Of a stretch of DNA of 64,000 bases, positions 1 through 7,453 are shown one piece after another. Source of the DNA: Prochlorococcus marinus str. MIT 0917 (lineage in GTDB: Bacteria > Cyanobacteriota > Cyanobacteriia > PCC-6307 > Cyanobiaceae); contig NZ_CP114784.1 of NCBI RefSeq assembly GCF_027359575.1, positions 1,363,819 through 1,427,818 of the forward strand. Direction: 5' to 3'. The notes beneath the pieces are model-generated. The model did not search any database, was not told where the DNA came from, and saw only the letters and a program-made list of their open reading frames with translations. Both the position numbers and the translations under genes were made by a program. Positions within the stretch are counted from its first letter, which is position 1, and each line of letters begins with the position of its first letter.

Positions 1-125
1 AAAGACCCCTGAAAATAATCAGGGGTTTGGGTTGTTCCGACTGTTGCAGAGACCGCACGAAAGGTGACTCTGTTCACATCAGGAGGTGTGAGATTCCTCC
101 TTAGAGTCAATGCACATTTCCCCTT
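1..125 (-). ncRNA. candidate small RNA with terminator
   Basis: On the - strand a nested hairpin (GACTCT at 103-108 with AGAGTC at 66-71, and AGGAGG/CCTCCT inside it at 81-101) is followed by a perfect 8-bp stem (5-12 with 19-26, loop 13-18) and a short T run at the window edge. This hairpin-plus-terminator layout matches the small RNAs further right. No known family was recognised and the 5' end is a guess; the 3' stem could instead end a gene outside the window. Confidence 0.35.
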
Positions 126-264
126 TTTAATATCTTCGAGAGTGCGATGACTCTTGATTTATGTCTACTCCCCTTATTAGAAAATATCTATACAGAGAAC
201 CCAAATGTAGAAATACTTTGGTGTTCTTACCCATAGCAATTTCCATTCAGTAGTAGTAAAACAT

Positions 265-336
265 TCTCAGGAGTCAACGCACTTCCTTAGGTCTGGAGTG
301 ATGGACTCAAAGGGGGCGACCAAAATCTCGCCCTCT
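265..336. terminator. hairpin pair, terminator-like
   Basis: GGGCGA (314-319) pairs with TCGCCC (328-333), followed by a short pyrimidine run on the + strand. Just before it an imperfect hairpin is closed by GAGTC/GACTC around 271-306. It could be the end of a small + strand RNA or a bidirectional terminator. It lies just upstream of the small ORF starting at 358. Confidence 0.35.
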
Positions 337-357
337 TACTACTTTTGAGGTATATCT

Positions 358-528
358 ATGACCAGAAAAAGAGACAAGATCTGGACAGCAATTATTGCAA
401 CTAAGCAATGGTTCACTAAACTTTTTACAAGTGAGGCAGATGCTTTGGTTGATGACTTCGGAAATAATCCACCACCAGAGATAGGAACTCAATCTTATTC
501 AGGCGATATTCACGATAAAGGAGACTGA
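358..528 (+). CDS. small hypothetical protein (56 aa)
   Basis: An ATG ORF starts about 5 nt after a purine-rich TTGAGG stretch. The basic, Trp-containing N-terminus (MTRKRDKIW) may form an amphipathic helix, and the C-terminus is acidic and Gly/Asp-rich. There is no signal peptide or membrane segment. No family was recognised. An antisense ORF covers the same bases but has unlikely composition. Small solitary genes like this are common in Prochlorococcus accessory regions. Confidence 0.45.
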   Translation: MTRKRDKIWTAIIATKQWFTKLFTSEADALVDDFGNNPPPEIGTQSYSGDIHDKGD

Positions 529-557
529 TTTAACTCATTTAAATTGCATTAACATTA

Positions 558-638
558 AGAAAGGGACCCTGCTGCCTCAGCGACCTTGAGTCCCTCTCTT
601 CATTGACAGAACGAATTTTGGTAAGGAGTTGTTCTGCT
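558..638 (-). ncRNA. degenerate Yfr1-like small RNA copy
   Basis: The - strand has the same layout as the copies at 1012-1086 and 39204-39277. A CAGAAC/GTTCTG stem (607-612 with 631-636) closes a loop containing ACTCCTTAC, a changed form of the ACTCCTCAC motif. A terminator stem GGGAC/GTCCC follows (563-567 with 590-594). The motif has drifted, so this may be a decayed copy. Confidence 0.4.
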
Positions 639-690
639 TTTCCTTTTCTAATCAATTTCACAAAGGTTCTGCATCCGAAAAAATTCCTAA

Positions 691-804
691 TTAGATATCG
701 TCCTCACTGTTTCCGAATGGGTTGTATCTGATATCAAAAATCAAAACTACTGCTGTGCTTAAAAGCAGTAATCCAAAAACAACTTGGGGAGGTGGAAATA
801 TCAT
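691..804 (-). CDS. small single-span membrane protein (37 aa)
   Basis: A short ATG ORF encodes one clear membrane helix (about residues 7-23, rich in Leu, Val and Ala) after a Pro-rich start (MIFPPP), with a charged acidic tail ending EDDI. Size and layout resemble the one-helix subunits of photosynthetic complexes, but no named subunit was recognised. It stands alone between small RNAs. Only the composition supports its being a gene. Confidence 0.45.
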   Translation of the reverse strand: MIFPPPQVVFGLLLLSTAVVLIFDIRYNPFGNSEDDI

Positions 805-825
805 TAGACCACTCTAGAAAAGGCA

Positions 826-920
826 CAAAAAAACCGCCCAGTTCTGTTAGGGCGGTTTCTTTGTGAGATCAGGCGCAAGTGTTTCCTTGTTTCCACTGCG
901 GAGGATCTCAACTCCTCACA
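826..920 (-). ncRNA. Yfr2-family small RNA
   Basis: The - strand has two GGAAACA motifs (complements at 880-886 and 888-894) inside a stem of GCAGTG/CACTTGC type, closed by GAGATC/GATCTC. A Rho-independent terminator follows (stem 831-839/850-858) with seven Ts. The GGAAACA loop is the hallmark of the Yfr2-5 RNAs of marine picocyanobacteria. The 5' part reads GTGAGGAGTTG, complementary to the Yfr1 core motif carried by the neighbouring RNA. The 5' end is estimated. Confidence 0.72.
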
Positions 921-1011
921 AAATCAACTTATTAGACGCAACTAGGGGTCTCAAGTGTTAGCAGATGAGTTTCTCAACTGTCACATGTGCCAATTCTATA
1001 AAATCAACCAT

Positions 1012-1086
1012 TAAAAAAGCACCCTACTTACGCGAAGTCGAGTGCCTTTTTACAACAGAACTATTGTGTGAGGAGTTGTTCTGTTA
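1012..1086 (-). ncRNA. small RNA carrying the Yfr1 motif
   Basis: On the - strand a perfect 8-bp stem (1078-1085 with 1054-1061) presents ACTCCTCACAC in its loop (complement at 1066-1076). This is the 11-nt core known from cyanobacterial Yfr1. A terminator hairpin (GCAC/GTGC, 1019-1045) with a T6 run follows. In canonical Yfr1 the motif is single-stranded between two hairpins and the gene lies by trxA, so this is a Yfr1-motif RNA rather than the standard locus. It is upstream of, and co-oriented with, the Yfr2-type RNA. Confidence 0.6.
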
Positions 1087-1218
1087 TTTCATTTTTACTC
1101 CTGTCTGCACCTTTTGTCACTAGGGAAACACAAACTGATGAAACCCTGCAAAAAAGGAACAAGAACACATGAATAGATCTACAGTTCAAAAGATTGTTGA
1201 AAGAGAAGGAGTGGCAGC

Positions 1219-1422
1219 ATGACTAAAAAAAATAATTATGCAGGTGGATTATCTAATTACATTGTTTTGAAGGAAGAGAAGGAAGTTATTTTTTATTTGC
1301 ATAACCCTTATCCAGATTGCTTGGAAATTCCAGCAATCATGAAGGCACGCTTCCCTGAGGATTACAAGAGCATAGTTGTCAGTTCATTGGATGAGTTTAA
1401 AAAATATGGAGGGAAAGCATGA
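1219..1422 (+). CDS. small hypothetical protein (67 aa), module protein 1
   Basis: Starts at an ATG overlapping the stop of a 17-codon ORF (1170-1221) and ends overlapping the next gene by ATGA, so it sits in a translationally coupled run. The core reads KEVIFYLHNPYPD...IPAIMKARFPEDYKS. This resembles the 60-aa product at 62353-62535 (KEVVFHIKGGHPV...IPNWMKSFPDHYKG), so the two are likely paralogs. No transmembrane segment or known domain is visible. The beta-strand-like VIFYL core and short helix suggest a small globular protein of unknown role. Confidence 0.7.
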   Translation: MTKKNNYAGGLSNYIVLKEEKEVIFYLHNPYPDCLEIPAIMKARFPEDYKSIVVSSLDEFKKYGGKA

Positions 1423-1589
1423 GCACCAAATGGGATGACACCTCATGGCAAGAAGAGTTCTTAGAAATGAAGACATATAAACCTGAAGTAGTGAGACTGC
1501 TAATGGAAGGTCCAAGAGGATTCCGAGACGCATGGCAACTGGGTGCACTTCATGAGGAATACAAAAGATTGAAGAAGATATATGAGTAA
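1419..1589 (+). CDS. small hypothetical protein (56 aa), WxLGAL family
   Basis: The ATG overlaps the previous stop (ATGA). The protein is helical and charged. Its second half (DAWQLGALHEEYKRLKK) matches the motif region of the following gene (DSWLLGALYTRWKKME) and of the gene at 62124-62360 (ESWLIGALYIRWKKLK). It is therefore probably a short, diverged member of the same family. The function is unknown. Confidence 0.65.
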   Translation: MSTKWDDTSWQEEFLEMKTYKPEVVRLLMEGPRGFRDAWQLGALHEEYKRLKKIYE

Positions 1590-1624
1590 CTAAAACTGCA
1601 AAAAGAACAAAAGGAAGAACAGCA

Positions 1625-1891
1625 ATGAGAGAACAAATAGATTGGAAGCAAGAACTACTTGATTCAGCAAACTTCAATGGCAAACAAGAAAAGATATTGA
1701 AGCATGGTCAAAAGTCTTTAACTGATAGTTGGTTATTAGGTGCGTTGTATACCCGTTGGAAAAAGATGGAAGGATATCGAGAACCTCCAACTTCTAATTG
1801 TCAGAGTTCATTTCTTGAATGGGAAAAGCGACTTGCAAAAAAAGAGTTTTATGTCCTTATTGAGGACGATGTTCTCTATCTAGATTGGTAA
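1625..1891 (+). CDS. small hypothetical protein (88 aa), WxLGAL family
   Basis: Clear paralog of the 78-aa product at 62124-62360. Shared features are a WKQELLDS start, a K-S-L-T-[DE]-S-W-L-[LI]-G-A-L-Y core, and an NC-SSF-EW tail near residues 58-68. The C-terminus is acidic (LIEDDVLYLDW). Helical, soluble and without a known domain. Its stop overlaps the next start by one base (TAATG). It is the third gene of a compact four-gene run. Confidence 0.7.
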   Translation: MREQIDWKQELLDSANFNGKQEKILKHGQKSLTDSWLLGALYTRWKKMEGYREPPTSNCQSSFLEWEKRLAKKEFYVLIEDDVLYLDW

Positions 1892-2037
1892 TGAGATTTC
1901 AAGTCACGATGATCGATAAGGAGGAGAAGACTTTTGAAGAAACAATCGTTGCAGGAAATATGGACGAAGCAAAAACGATTGCAAAAGAAAGTAACCCAGA
2001 AGCAAAAATAGTTTCTGCTAACTGGGTTTATAAGTGA
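1891..2037 (+). CDS. small hypothetical protein (48 aa), WVYK-type
   Basis: Coupled to the preceding gene (TAATG). The predicted fold is a beta-strand (RFQVTMID), a variable turn, a helix (MDEAKTIAKESNP) and a strand (AKIVSANWVYK). This pattern of small protein recurs in picocyanobacteria and their phages. A diverged homolog is encoded at 62548-62691 as part of the matching module. No enzymatic motif is visible. Confidence 0.6.
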   Translation: MRFQVTMIDKEEKTFEETIVAGNMDEAKTIAKESNPEAKIVSANWVYK

Positions 2038-2306
2038 TTTATTTTTACGTTTTTTGAGTCCCCACTTTTCCTTGGATAAACGTTCCACGTGAGTTCCACG
2101 TGGTATAATGTGTTTAAGAAACCCTGTCTATGACTGCATTTTGACACCCCATATATAGTGGGAACTATTGAGTGGGAGTAAATATGACTACTGAAGCGTA
2201 GTTATATATTAACAAAAATGTATAATTTCTATTTTTATACCAAATCATAACTATGGATTTTCTACAAGTACTACTTACTCATTAGTAATAACTAGACGAG
2301 AACTAG
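2038..2306. repeat. intergenic repeat cluster at the left edge of the TPR island
   Basis: Holds a near-perfect pair of 11-bp direct repeats (GTTCCACGTGA/GTTCCACGTGG at 2082-2103). At about 2160-2205 it has the island's recurrent element: GGAACTATTGAGTGGGAGT followed by a CTAC/GTAG hairpin. No gene is seen. It lies downstream of the first TPR gene and convergent with the small-gene run. Confidence 0.6.
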
Positions 2307-3788
2307 CTAATTACTAACCCTTTCTCCAAATAACATCGTGATATTAATTCGGCGATTTTGATATCCTTCTTTGAATTCATAATTATCAGTTTCATGAAAT
2401 AAATTAGAATTGAAGATAACAGCACGATTTTCGTTATGTGGAATAATTTGTTTATTGCCTTTACTTTTTTTTAGCTCTTCTCGTATTTTTGTTTTGTCAT
2501 TAGGATTATTGTAAATTCTAAAATCCCAATCATGTGGAGCTTCTACATCGTAGACAATTAAACCACCAGAATTAGAATTTAAGTTGGCTTCTTGAGGAGT
2601 AATCCAAAAATTTACATTTATCGCTGCCTGATCTGCGTGAACTTTGATGCCTCTGAGTAATGAATTTTCTTTTTTTGCGCGACTATCATACTTGTAAGCC
2701 CATATCTGCTTTATTGGATGATTTTTGAAGATTCTTGGTAATTTCTTGCTTAATTCTTCCGCTATTTGAATAATTAATGGACTAGCTAAACCTTCTTTTA
2801 AATAAGCGCCAAGATATCCACCATTTTTAATATCGAACCAAATTGTACTTCCCAGTAAAAATTTGCGAAGAGATTCCAGAGCAGCAGGACTTAAGAAATT
2901 ATCAATGTAAGTCAGTCCGAATTCATGATCTAAATAGTTCTTTGTAACTTCTTCAATATTTATGGAACTATTCATTGTTTTTTTTTGTAATCTAGGTGCT
3001 TCTATTACATGAATTAAACGATTATAGCTATCTTTAAGAAGACTTTGATGTTGATTATTTAGAGTAATTAATTGGGTATCAGATGGCCAATTGATTTCAG
3101 CAGAGATTTTTCTATAAAGAATAGCAAGATCAGTAAATTTGTTATTCTCAAAACCTTGTGAAACTAAATATTCAAATTGTTCAATATCATGAATTATTTT
3201 AGCTTTACTAATGGTAGTGAATCTTTTATGAGTTAATTCTTTATTATTTTGACCCCTCAGTAAATCAGCACTTTTGGAAAAATGTTTTATAGATAAGTCA
3301 TGTTCATCTTTTTCAAGGAGTATTAATCCCAAATTGTAATGAGCCTTTGCGTAATCAGGTTTGATTTCAATAGCTTTTCGAATGGATATTTCAGCTTCTT
3401 TTAATTTGCCAAGATCTTTCAATGTGTTTCCCAGATTGTAATGCACCTCTGCGAGACTAGGTTTGATTTCAATTGCTTTTCGAATGGATATTTCAGCTTC
3501 TTTTAATTTGCCAAGATCTCTCAATATGACTCCATAATTAGAAAAAACCCTGTAATCATGAAAACCTAGATTGATAAATTTTTGATAATGTTTTGATGCT
3601 TCTGGAATGTTTCCTTGTGAATGAAAACTGAGTGCTTGATTAATTATTTGTTCTTGAGATCGTTTAGAAGGATTATTCGTATTAATAGTCAGATTTTCCT
3701 GATTTTTGTCTAAAGCAAATGGAATTGGATATGTTTTAACTTCAGCGATTTTCTTGCTTCCTTGCTCTTTTTTAAATGAATTATCCAT
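2307..3788 (-). CDS. TPR protein with C-terminal 2OG-Fe(II) oxygenase
   Basis: 493 aa. The family N-terminal segment (about residues 14-40, with VKTYPIPFAL) is followed by about four TPRs (residues 45-165), a helical linker, and a C-terminal oxygenase (about 285-493). Candidate iron ligands are His384-x-Asp386 (VHADQ) and His465 (LFHETD), with Arg480 as the likely 2-oxoglutarate partner. Such domains hydroxylate proteins or sugars using Fe(II), O2 and 2-oxoglutarate; the substrate here is unknown. There is no signal peptide. The TPR block is short and no methyltransferase remnant is seen downstream. The oxygenase assignment rests on motif spacing. Confidence 0.8.
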   Translation of the reverse strand: MDNSFKKEQGSKKIAEVKTYPIPFALDKNQENLTINTNNPSKRSQEQIINQALSFHSQGNIPEASKHYQKFINLGFHDYRVFSNYGVILRDLGKLKEAEISIRKAIEIKPSLAEVHYNLGNTLKDLGKLKEAEISIRKAIEIKPDYAKAHYNLGLILLEKDEHDLSIKHFSKSADLLRGQNNKELTHKRFTTISKAKIIHDIEQFEYLVSQGFENNKFTDLAILYRKISAEINWPSDTQLITLNNQHQSLLKDSYNRLIHVIEAPRLQKKTMNSSINIEEVTKNYLDHEFGLTYIDNFLSPAALESLRKFLLGSTIWFDIKNGGYLGAYLKEGLASPLIIQIAEELSKKLPRIFKNHPIKQIWAYKYDSRAKKENSLLRGIKVHADQAAINVNFWITPQEANLNSNSGGLIVYDVEAPHDWDFRIYNNPNDKTKIREELKKSKGNKQIIPHNENRAVIFNSNLFHETDNYEFKEGYQNRRINITMLFGERVSN

Positions 3789-4437
3789 TGTCTCTACCCT
3801 TTGATGTCTAGACCTTTACTACTAATTCTAACTTACTTTGTCTGAAATTATTTCTGAACGAAGAGATGTATGACAAGGGGACAAAATCACCGAATGGAAA
3901 CAGGATGTAATATGATTTACGTAATCTCTATATGAATGTCTAAAACGGAAATATAAAAGGGCAAAAATGTCTCCTACACGTTTCCCATACGTCTCCCACG
4001 AGAAGTGTGAGAAAATTAGTTGAGTGAGGAACAGGGATTACAAGGAATATTTGGGGTAGGAACTATTGAGTGGGAGTAAAATACCAGCATAAAACCCAGT
4101 CATAGACTGAATACTTGAGTTTCACATGAGTTTCAAATAGAATATTGCTTACCTACTATCAAGGGTTTAGAGGTCTGTGGTTTCACCAAAGTTTCACTTG
4201 TCACCTTGTCACCTTCTCTGTAGAAAAGTCGTAGAAGGATTGATTTCTTTATACTTTGGTTCCTGATTTATGGGTAGTAACAGGAGACAAAATGATAATT
4301 CATATGCGTTATATGAAGAGTTAGAAGGGCGTTTGCGTGTTGATTCTGCATACATCTATAAATGATAGGTATACCCTACAACTACATTACTTATCGAGTT
4401 TCTAAACAAACTATGAAACTTCGATGCTTTTGAGTAT
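3789..4437. repeat. intergenic repeat cluster between TPR genes
   Basis: In order: an upstream region shared with other members (TTTACTACTAAT; GAAACAGGATGTAATATGA); three tandem 11-bp units (3969-4001, GTCTCCTACAC type); the recurrent GGAACTATTGAGTGGGAGT element (about 4061); two more 11-bp pairs (4119-4140 and 4180-4201, GTTTCAC type); and a hairpin segment with CTTCTCTGTAGAAAAG (about 4212-4250). A tiny + strand ORF lies at 4270-4365. Confidence 0.6.
4270..4365 (+). CDS. possible micro-ORF (31 aa)
   Basis: ATG ORF reading MGSNRRQNDNSYALYEELEG and a basic/acidic tail, of protein-like composition. It may be a fragment of a larger lost gene. The homologous stretch in the spacer at about 9735-9775 is degraded, which argues against strong selection. 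Low confidence. Confidence 0.25.
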   Translation: MGSNRRQNDNSYALYEELEGRLRVDSAYIYK

Positions 4438-7032
4438 TCAGATAGAAATCTTGGAAACCCAGAACTGATACATTCCTCTGAAGGTATTGGGATGTTTCTC
4501 TTCAAATGTTGCCCAGTTTTGTAAGTTCGTTTGTTTTTTATCTTCTGGGAAATAGTTTTTGTAGAGTGATTTAATTTGTTGTGGTAGTAAGAAACCTAAG
4601 AATTTCAAGGATCTTTGCTTCAATATTTCTTCGAGTTGACTTAGATAAATATAATGCGCTTGATAATGAAAGAAAAAATCACGAACCTCAGATGAAGAGT
4701 AGAAATCATTGAAGTTTACAAAATCTTTATTCCCAGGATACTTGCCTGAAAAGACTTCTTCTCTAAATAAATGGATATTTTCTAATGTAGGGTCCAAATT
4801 CCTTGAGGATATATGTTGTGCGGCGGCAATTACATCTTTGATCGCAATTCTGCTATATAAACCCAATTTCAGGAAACCATTATTTTTTAAAACACTTACT
4901 AATGCTTTCAATCCTTGTGAGGGATCATTCATATGGTGCAATACACCTCCACATTCAATCACATCAAATTTTCTTTTTAGCAAACTAACTTCTAATATAT
5001 CCATTTGAATTAGTTCAACATTGGTAATCCCAAGTTCATTTACCTTCCTTTGCGCATAAGCAAGACTAGATAAACTTAAATCTATAGCAGTTACTTGAGC
5101 ATTCTTATACCTTTGCGATTGTAAAATCTGCTGACCTGTACCACACCCAGCAATAAGAATTGTTAATTGATGATTATCTATATTTTGTTTTATATAATTA
5201 GGAATAATTTCATTATTAATTGCTTGAATAATAGATATCTTTTGATTTGTTTGATGACTACTATATCTCCATCTAGGATATGGATTTTCTTCATATTGAG
5301 ATTTTACTTTTTGAGAAATATCATCATTAATTGACCCTAATTTTTTGATATTTTTAGATAATTCAATTTCATTTAGAGGTTCTATTATTTGTAATTTTAT
5401 TAGTTCTTTAAAACTTTGATGATAAGAAGTAAAAGATTTTAATAAGGGTATCCGATTCAGAAGTTTATATAGCGGAAAATAACAAGATAAAATAGAAACA
5501 TTTGTTTCACTTAATTCGCCATCTATACATCTATTGATGATTGTATTAATAGATATATTTTCTTCTTCAGTAACTGAATAAATATATTCATTAAAGAAGC
5601 ATTGCTCACCTAATGTGATAATAAATTGTAATTGCGAGTAATTAATGCTCTTTATATCTTTAGAGATAAGATTGCATATATTTCGTCTTATTTTGGTTAG
5701 CAGTGTCTCCAATTCTTGATCAGTAAATATAATCTTTTTAAGTGCATTAATTATGACTTTATCATTAATAATTAAGTCTATTTGTGAAATGTCTGAATCT
5801 AATTTTTCTAGATTATTGATTAATTCATTGCTATAAGCAAATTTAAATGAATAGAATAATTCTTTATGAGAGATGTCATTTCTTTCTAGTAGAAGATTTA
5901 ATATATATTTTAATTTTGATTTGTTTAATTGAGATGGATCTGAATATTTTAGGAATCTAGTTATTGTGGTATAAATATTAGAAAGTGTTGGATTGATATC
6001 AATTGCTTTTAGATAAGAATTAAATGCTTCTTGTGATTTGTCAAGATCACTCAATATGTTTCCCAGATTGGAATGCGCTTCTGCGTAATTAGGATTGAGT
6101 TGAATTGCTTTGCGAGTGGATAATTCTGCATCTTGTAATTTGCCAAGATCACTCAATATGTTTCCTAGATTGGAATGCGCTTCTGCGTAATTAGGATTGA
6201 GTTGAATTGCTTTGCGAGTGGATAATTCTGCATCTTGTAATTTGCCAAGATCTATCAATATGCTTCCCAGATTGGAATGCGCTTCTGCAAAGTTAGTTTT
6301 CAATTCAATTGCTTTGCGAATGGATAATTCTGCTTCTTTTAAGTTTCCAAGTTCTTTTAATAAGTTTCCTAGATTGTAATGAGCATTTGCGAAATCAGGT
6401 TTAAGTTCAATTGCTTTGCGAATGGATAATTCTGCTTCTTTTAAGTTTCCAAGTTCTTTCAATAAGTTTCCCAGATTGTTATGCGCATCTGCGAAATTTG
6501 GATTAAGTTTAAGTGCTTTGCGATATGACAACTCTGCTTCTTGCAATTTACCAACATCATTCAATATTATTCCCAGATTGTTATGTGCCTCTGCAAAATC
6601 AGGATTGATTTCAATTGCTTTGAGGTATGATAATTCTGCTTCTTTTAAATTTCCCAGTGCTTGTAATGTGGTTCCAAGATTATAATTTGAATCTGCAAAA
6701 TCAGGTTTAATTTCAATTGCTTTCCGGTATGATAATTCTGCTTCTTTTAAATTTCCCAGTGATTGTAATATGGTGCCAAAATTAGAAAAAACTCTGTAAT
6801 CTTTGAAACCTTGATTTATGAACCGTTGATAATATTGTGCTGCTTCTAGAGTGTTTCCTTGTGAATGAAACTTGAATGCTTGTTTAATTAATTGCTCTTT
6901 AGAAAATTTAGAGAATTGATTAGTAGTAACAGTAATATTTTCTTTATTTTCCCCTAAAGCAAATGGAACTGCTAATGTTTTCACCTCAGTAATTTTCTTC
7001 TTTCCTTCTCCTTTTTGACTAGAACTTTCCAC
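4438..7032 (-). CDS. TPR protein with C-terminal SAM methyltransferase
   Basis: 864 aa, GTG start (the N-terminus then aligns with its paralogs). The VKTLAVPFAL segment is followed by about eight TPRs (residues 45-350), a helical linker (about 350-590), a YEENPYPRW motif and a class I methyltransferase. The SAM-binding loop is ILIAGCGTG, the acidic strand end AIDLS, and motif IV-like residues ECGGVLHHM. The tail ends FRGMYQFWVSKISI. It probably methylates a sugar or protein held by the TPRs; the target is unknown. With the gene at 9861-12047 it is one of two intact methyltransferase members, and its 3' end is the template for the remnants found behind six other genes. Confidence 0.87.
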   Translation of the reverse strand: MESSSQKGEGKKKITEVKTLAVPFALGENKENITVTTNQFSKFSKEQLIKQAFKFHSQGNTLEAAQYYQRFINQGFKDYRVFSNFGTILQSLGNLKEAELSYRKAIEIKPDFADSNYNLGTTLQALGNLKEAELSYLKAIEINPDFAEAHNNLGIILNDVGKLQEAELSYRKALKLNPNFADAHNNLGNLLKELGNLKEAELSIRKAIELKPDFANAHYNLGNLLKELGNLKEAELSIRKAIELKTNFAEAHSNLGSILIDLGKLQDAELSTRKAIQLNPNYAEAHSNLGNILSDLGKLQDAELSTRKAIQLNPNYAEAHSNLGNILSDLDKSQEAFNSYLKAIDINPTLSNIYTTITRFLKYSDPSQLNKSKLKYILNLLLERNDISHKELFYSFKFAYSNELINNLEKLDSDISQIDLIINDKVIINALKKIIFTDQELETLLTKIRRNICNLISKDIKSINYSQLQFIITLGEQCFFNEYIYSVTEEENISINTIINRCIDGELSETNVSILSCYFPLYKLLNRIPLLKSFTSYHQSFKELIKLQIIEPLNEIELSKNIKKLGSINDDISQKVKSQYEENPYPRWRYSSHQTNQKISIIQAINNEIIPNYIKQNIDNHQLTILIAGCGTGQQILQSQRYKNAQVTAIDLSLSSLAYAQRKVNELGITNVELIQMDILEVSLLKRKFDVIECGGVLHHMNDPSQGLKALVSVLKNNGFLKLGLYSRIAIKDVIAAAQHISSRNLDPTLENIHLFREEVFSGKYPGNKDFVNFNDFYSSSEVRDFFFHYQAHYIYLSQLEEILKQRSLKFLGFLLPQQIKSLYKNYFPEDKKQTNLQNWATFEEKHPNTFRGMYQFWVSKISI

Positions 7033-7369
7033 CTTCTCTTACCTTTTATCTCTTGTAATGCTTTCGATTTTACTACTAATTTGAATCCTTATTAATTCTT
7101 TCTGAAATCATTTACCACTTATAGAGCGAGAATAAAAATTAGGTCTGTATATTATTTCTCTACAAAAGCATCATTGAGTATATTTTTCTTTGTAATCTTT
7201 TGGCACGACTGGGTTTTACGTAGGTTCTACGTGACACCTTTTTACCGTCTCTATGAAGAAATCGTAGAAAGTTGATTTTTTCTACACTTATATAAAATTA
7301 ATAGAAAAAATTCCTTGTTTTGATTTCTCCAAAAACTCAAAATCTTAGATGCTCTTAAGTGGTTAGATT
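7033..7369. repeat. intergenic repeats between TPR genes
   Basis: Shares the upstream block seen at 9230-9380 and 12070-12220 (AAATCATTTACCACTTATAGAGCGAG; TTGAGTATATTTTTC), probably promoter-bearing for the - strand gene at 4438. An 11-bp pair follows (7213-7234, GTTTTACGTAG/GTTCTACGTGA), then the CGTAGAAAG...CTCTACA hairpin segment. The GGAACTATTGAGTGGGAG element is absent here, unlike in most spacers. Confidence 0.55.
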
Positions 7370-7453
7370 ATATTTTAGAAACCCAGAACTGATGCATACC
7401 TGCGATACTCGCGGATGTTGCTTTTCAAACTATCCCAGTTTTGCAAGTTTGTT
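7370..7453 (-). pseudogene. methyltransferase 3'-end remnant
   Basis: Immediately downstream of the sulfotransferase-type gene, the - strand reads GMHQFWVSKI then a stop, matching the last residues (GMYQFWVSKI) of the methyltransferase at 4438-7032. An LQNW-like stretch precedes it with a frame break. It is a leftover of a methyltransferase C-terminus. Confidence 0.75.

Noticed and set aside
307-492. - strand ORF with a Trp-rich start (MSSYLWWW)
   Set aside because: Antisense to the more protein-like ORF at 358-528 and without a ribosome site.
1170-1221. 17-codon ORF overlapping the start of the gene at 1219
   Set aside because: Too short to support as a product; it may be a leader or the end of a lost gene.
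6000-6750. Regularly spaced DNA repeats that could suggest a CRISPR array or minisatellite
   Set aside because: The ~102-bp period equals 34 codons and translates cleanly into TPR units; there are no unique spacers between identical repeats and no cas genes.
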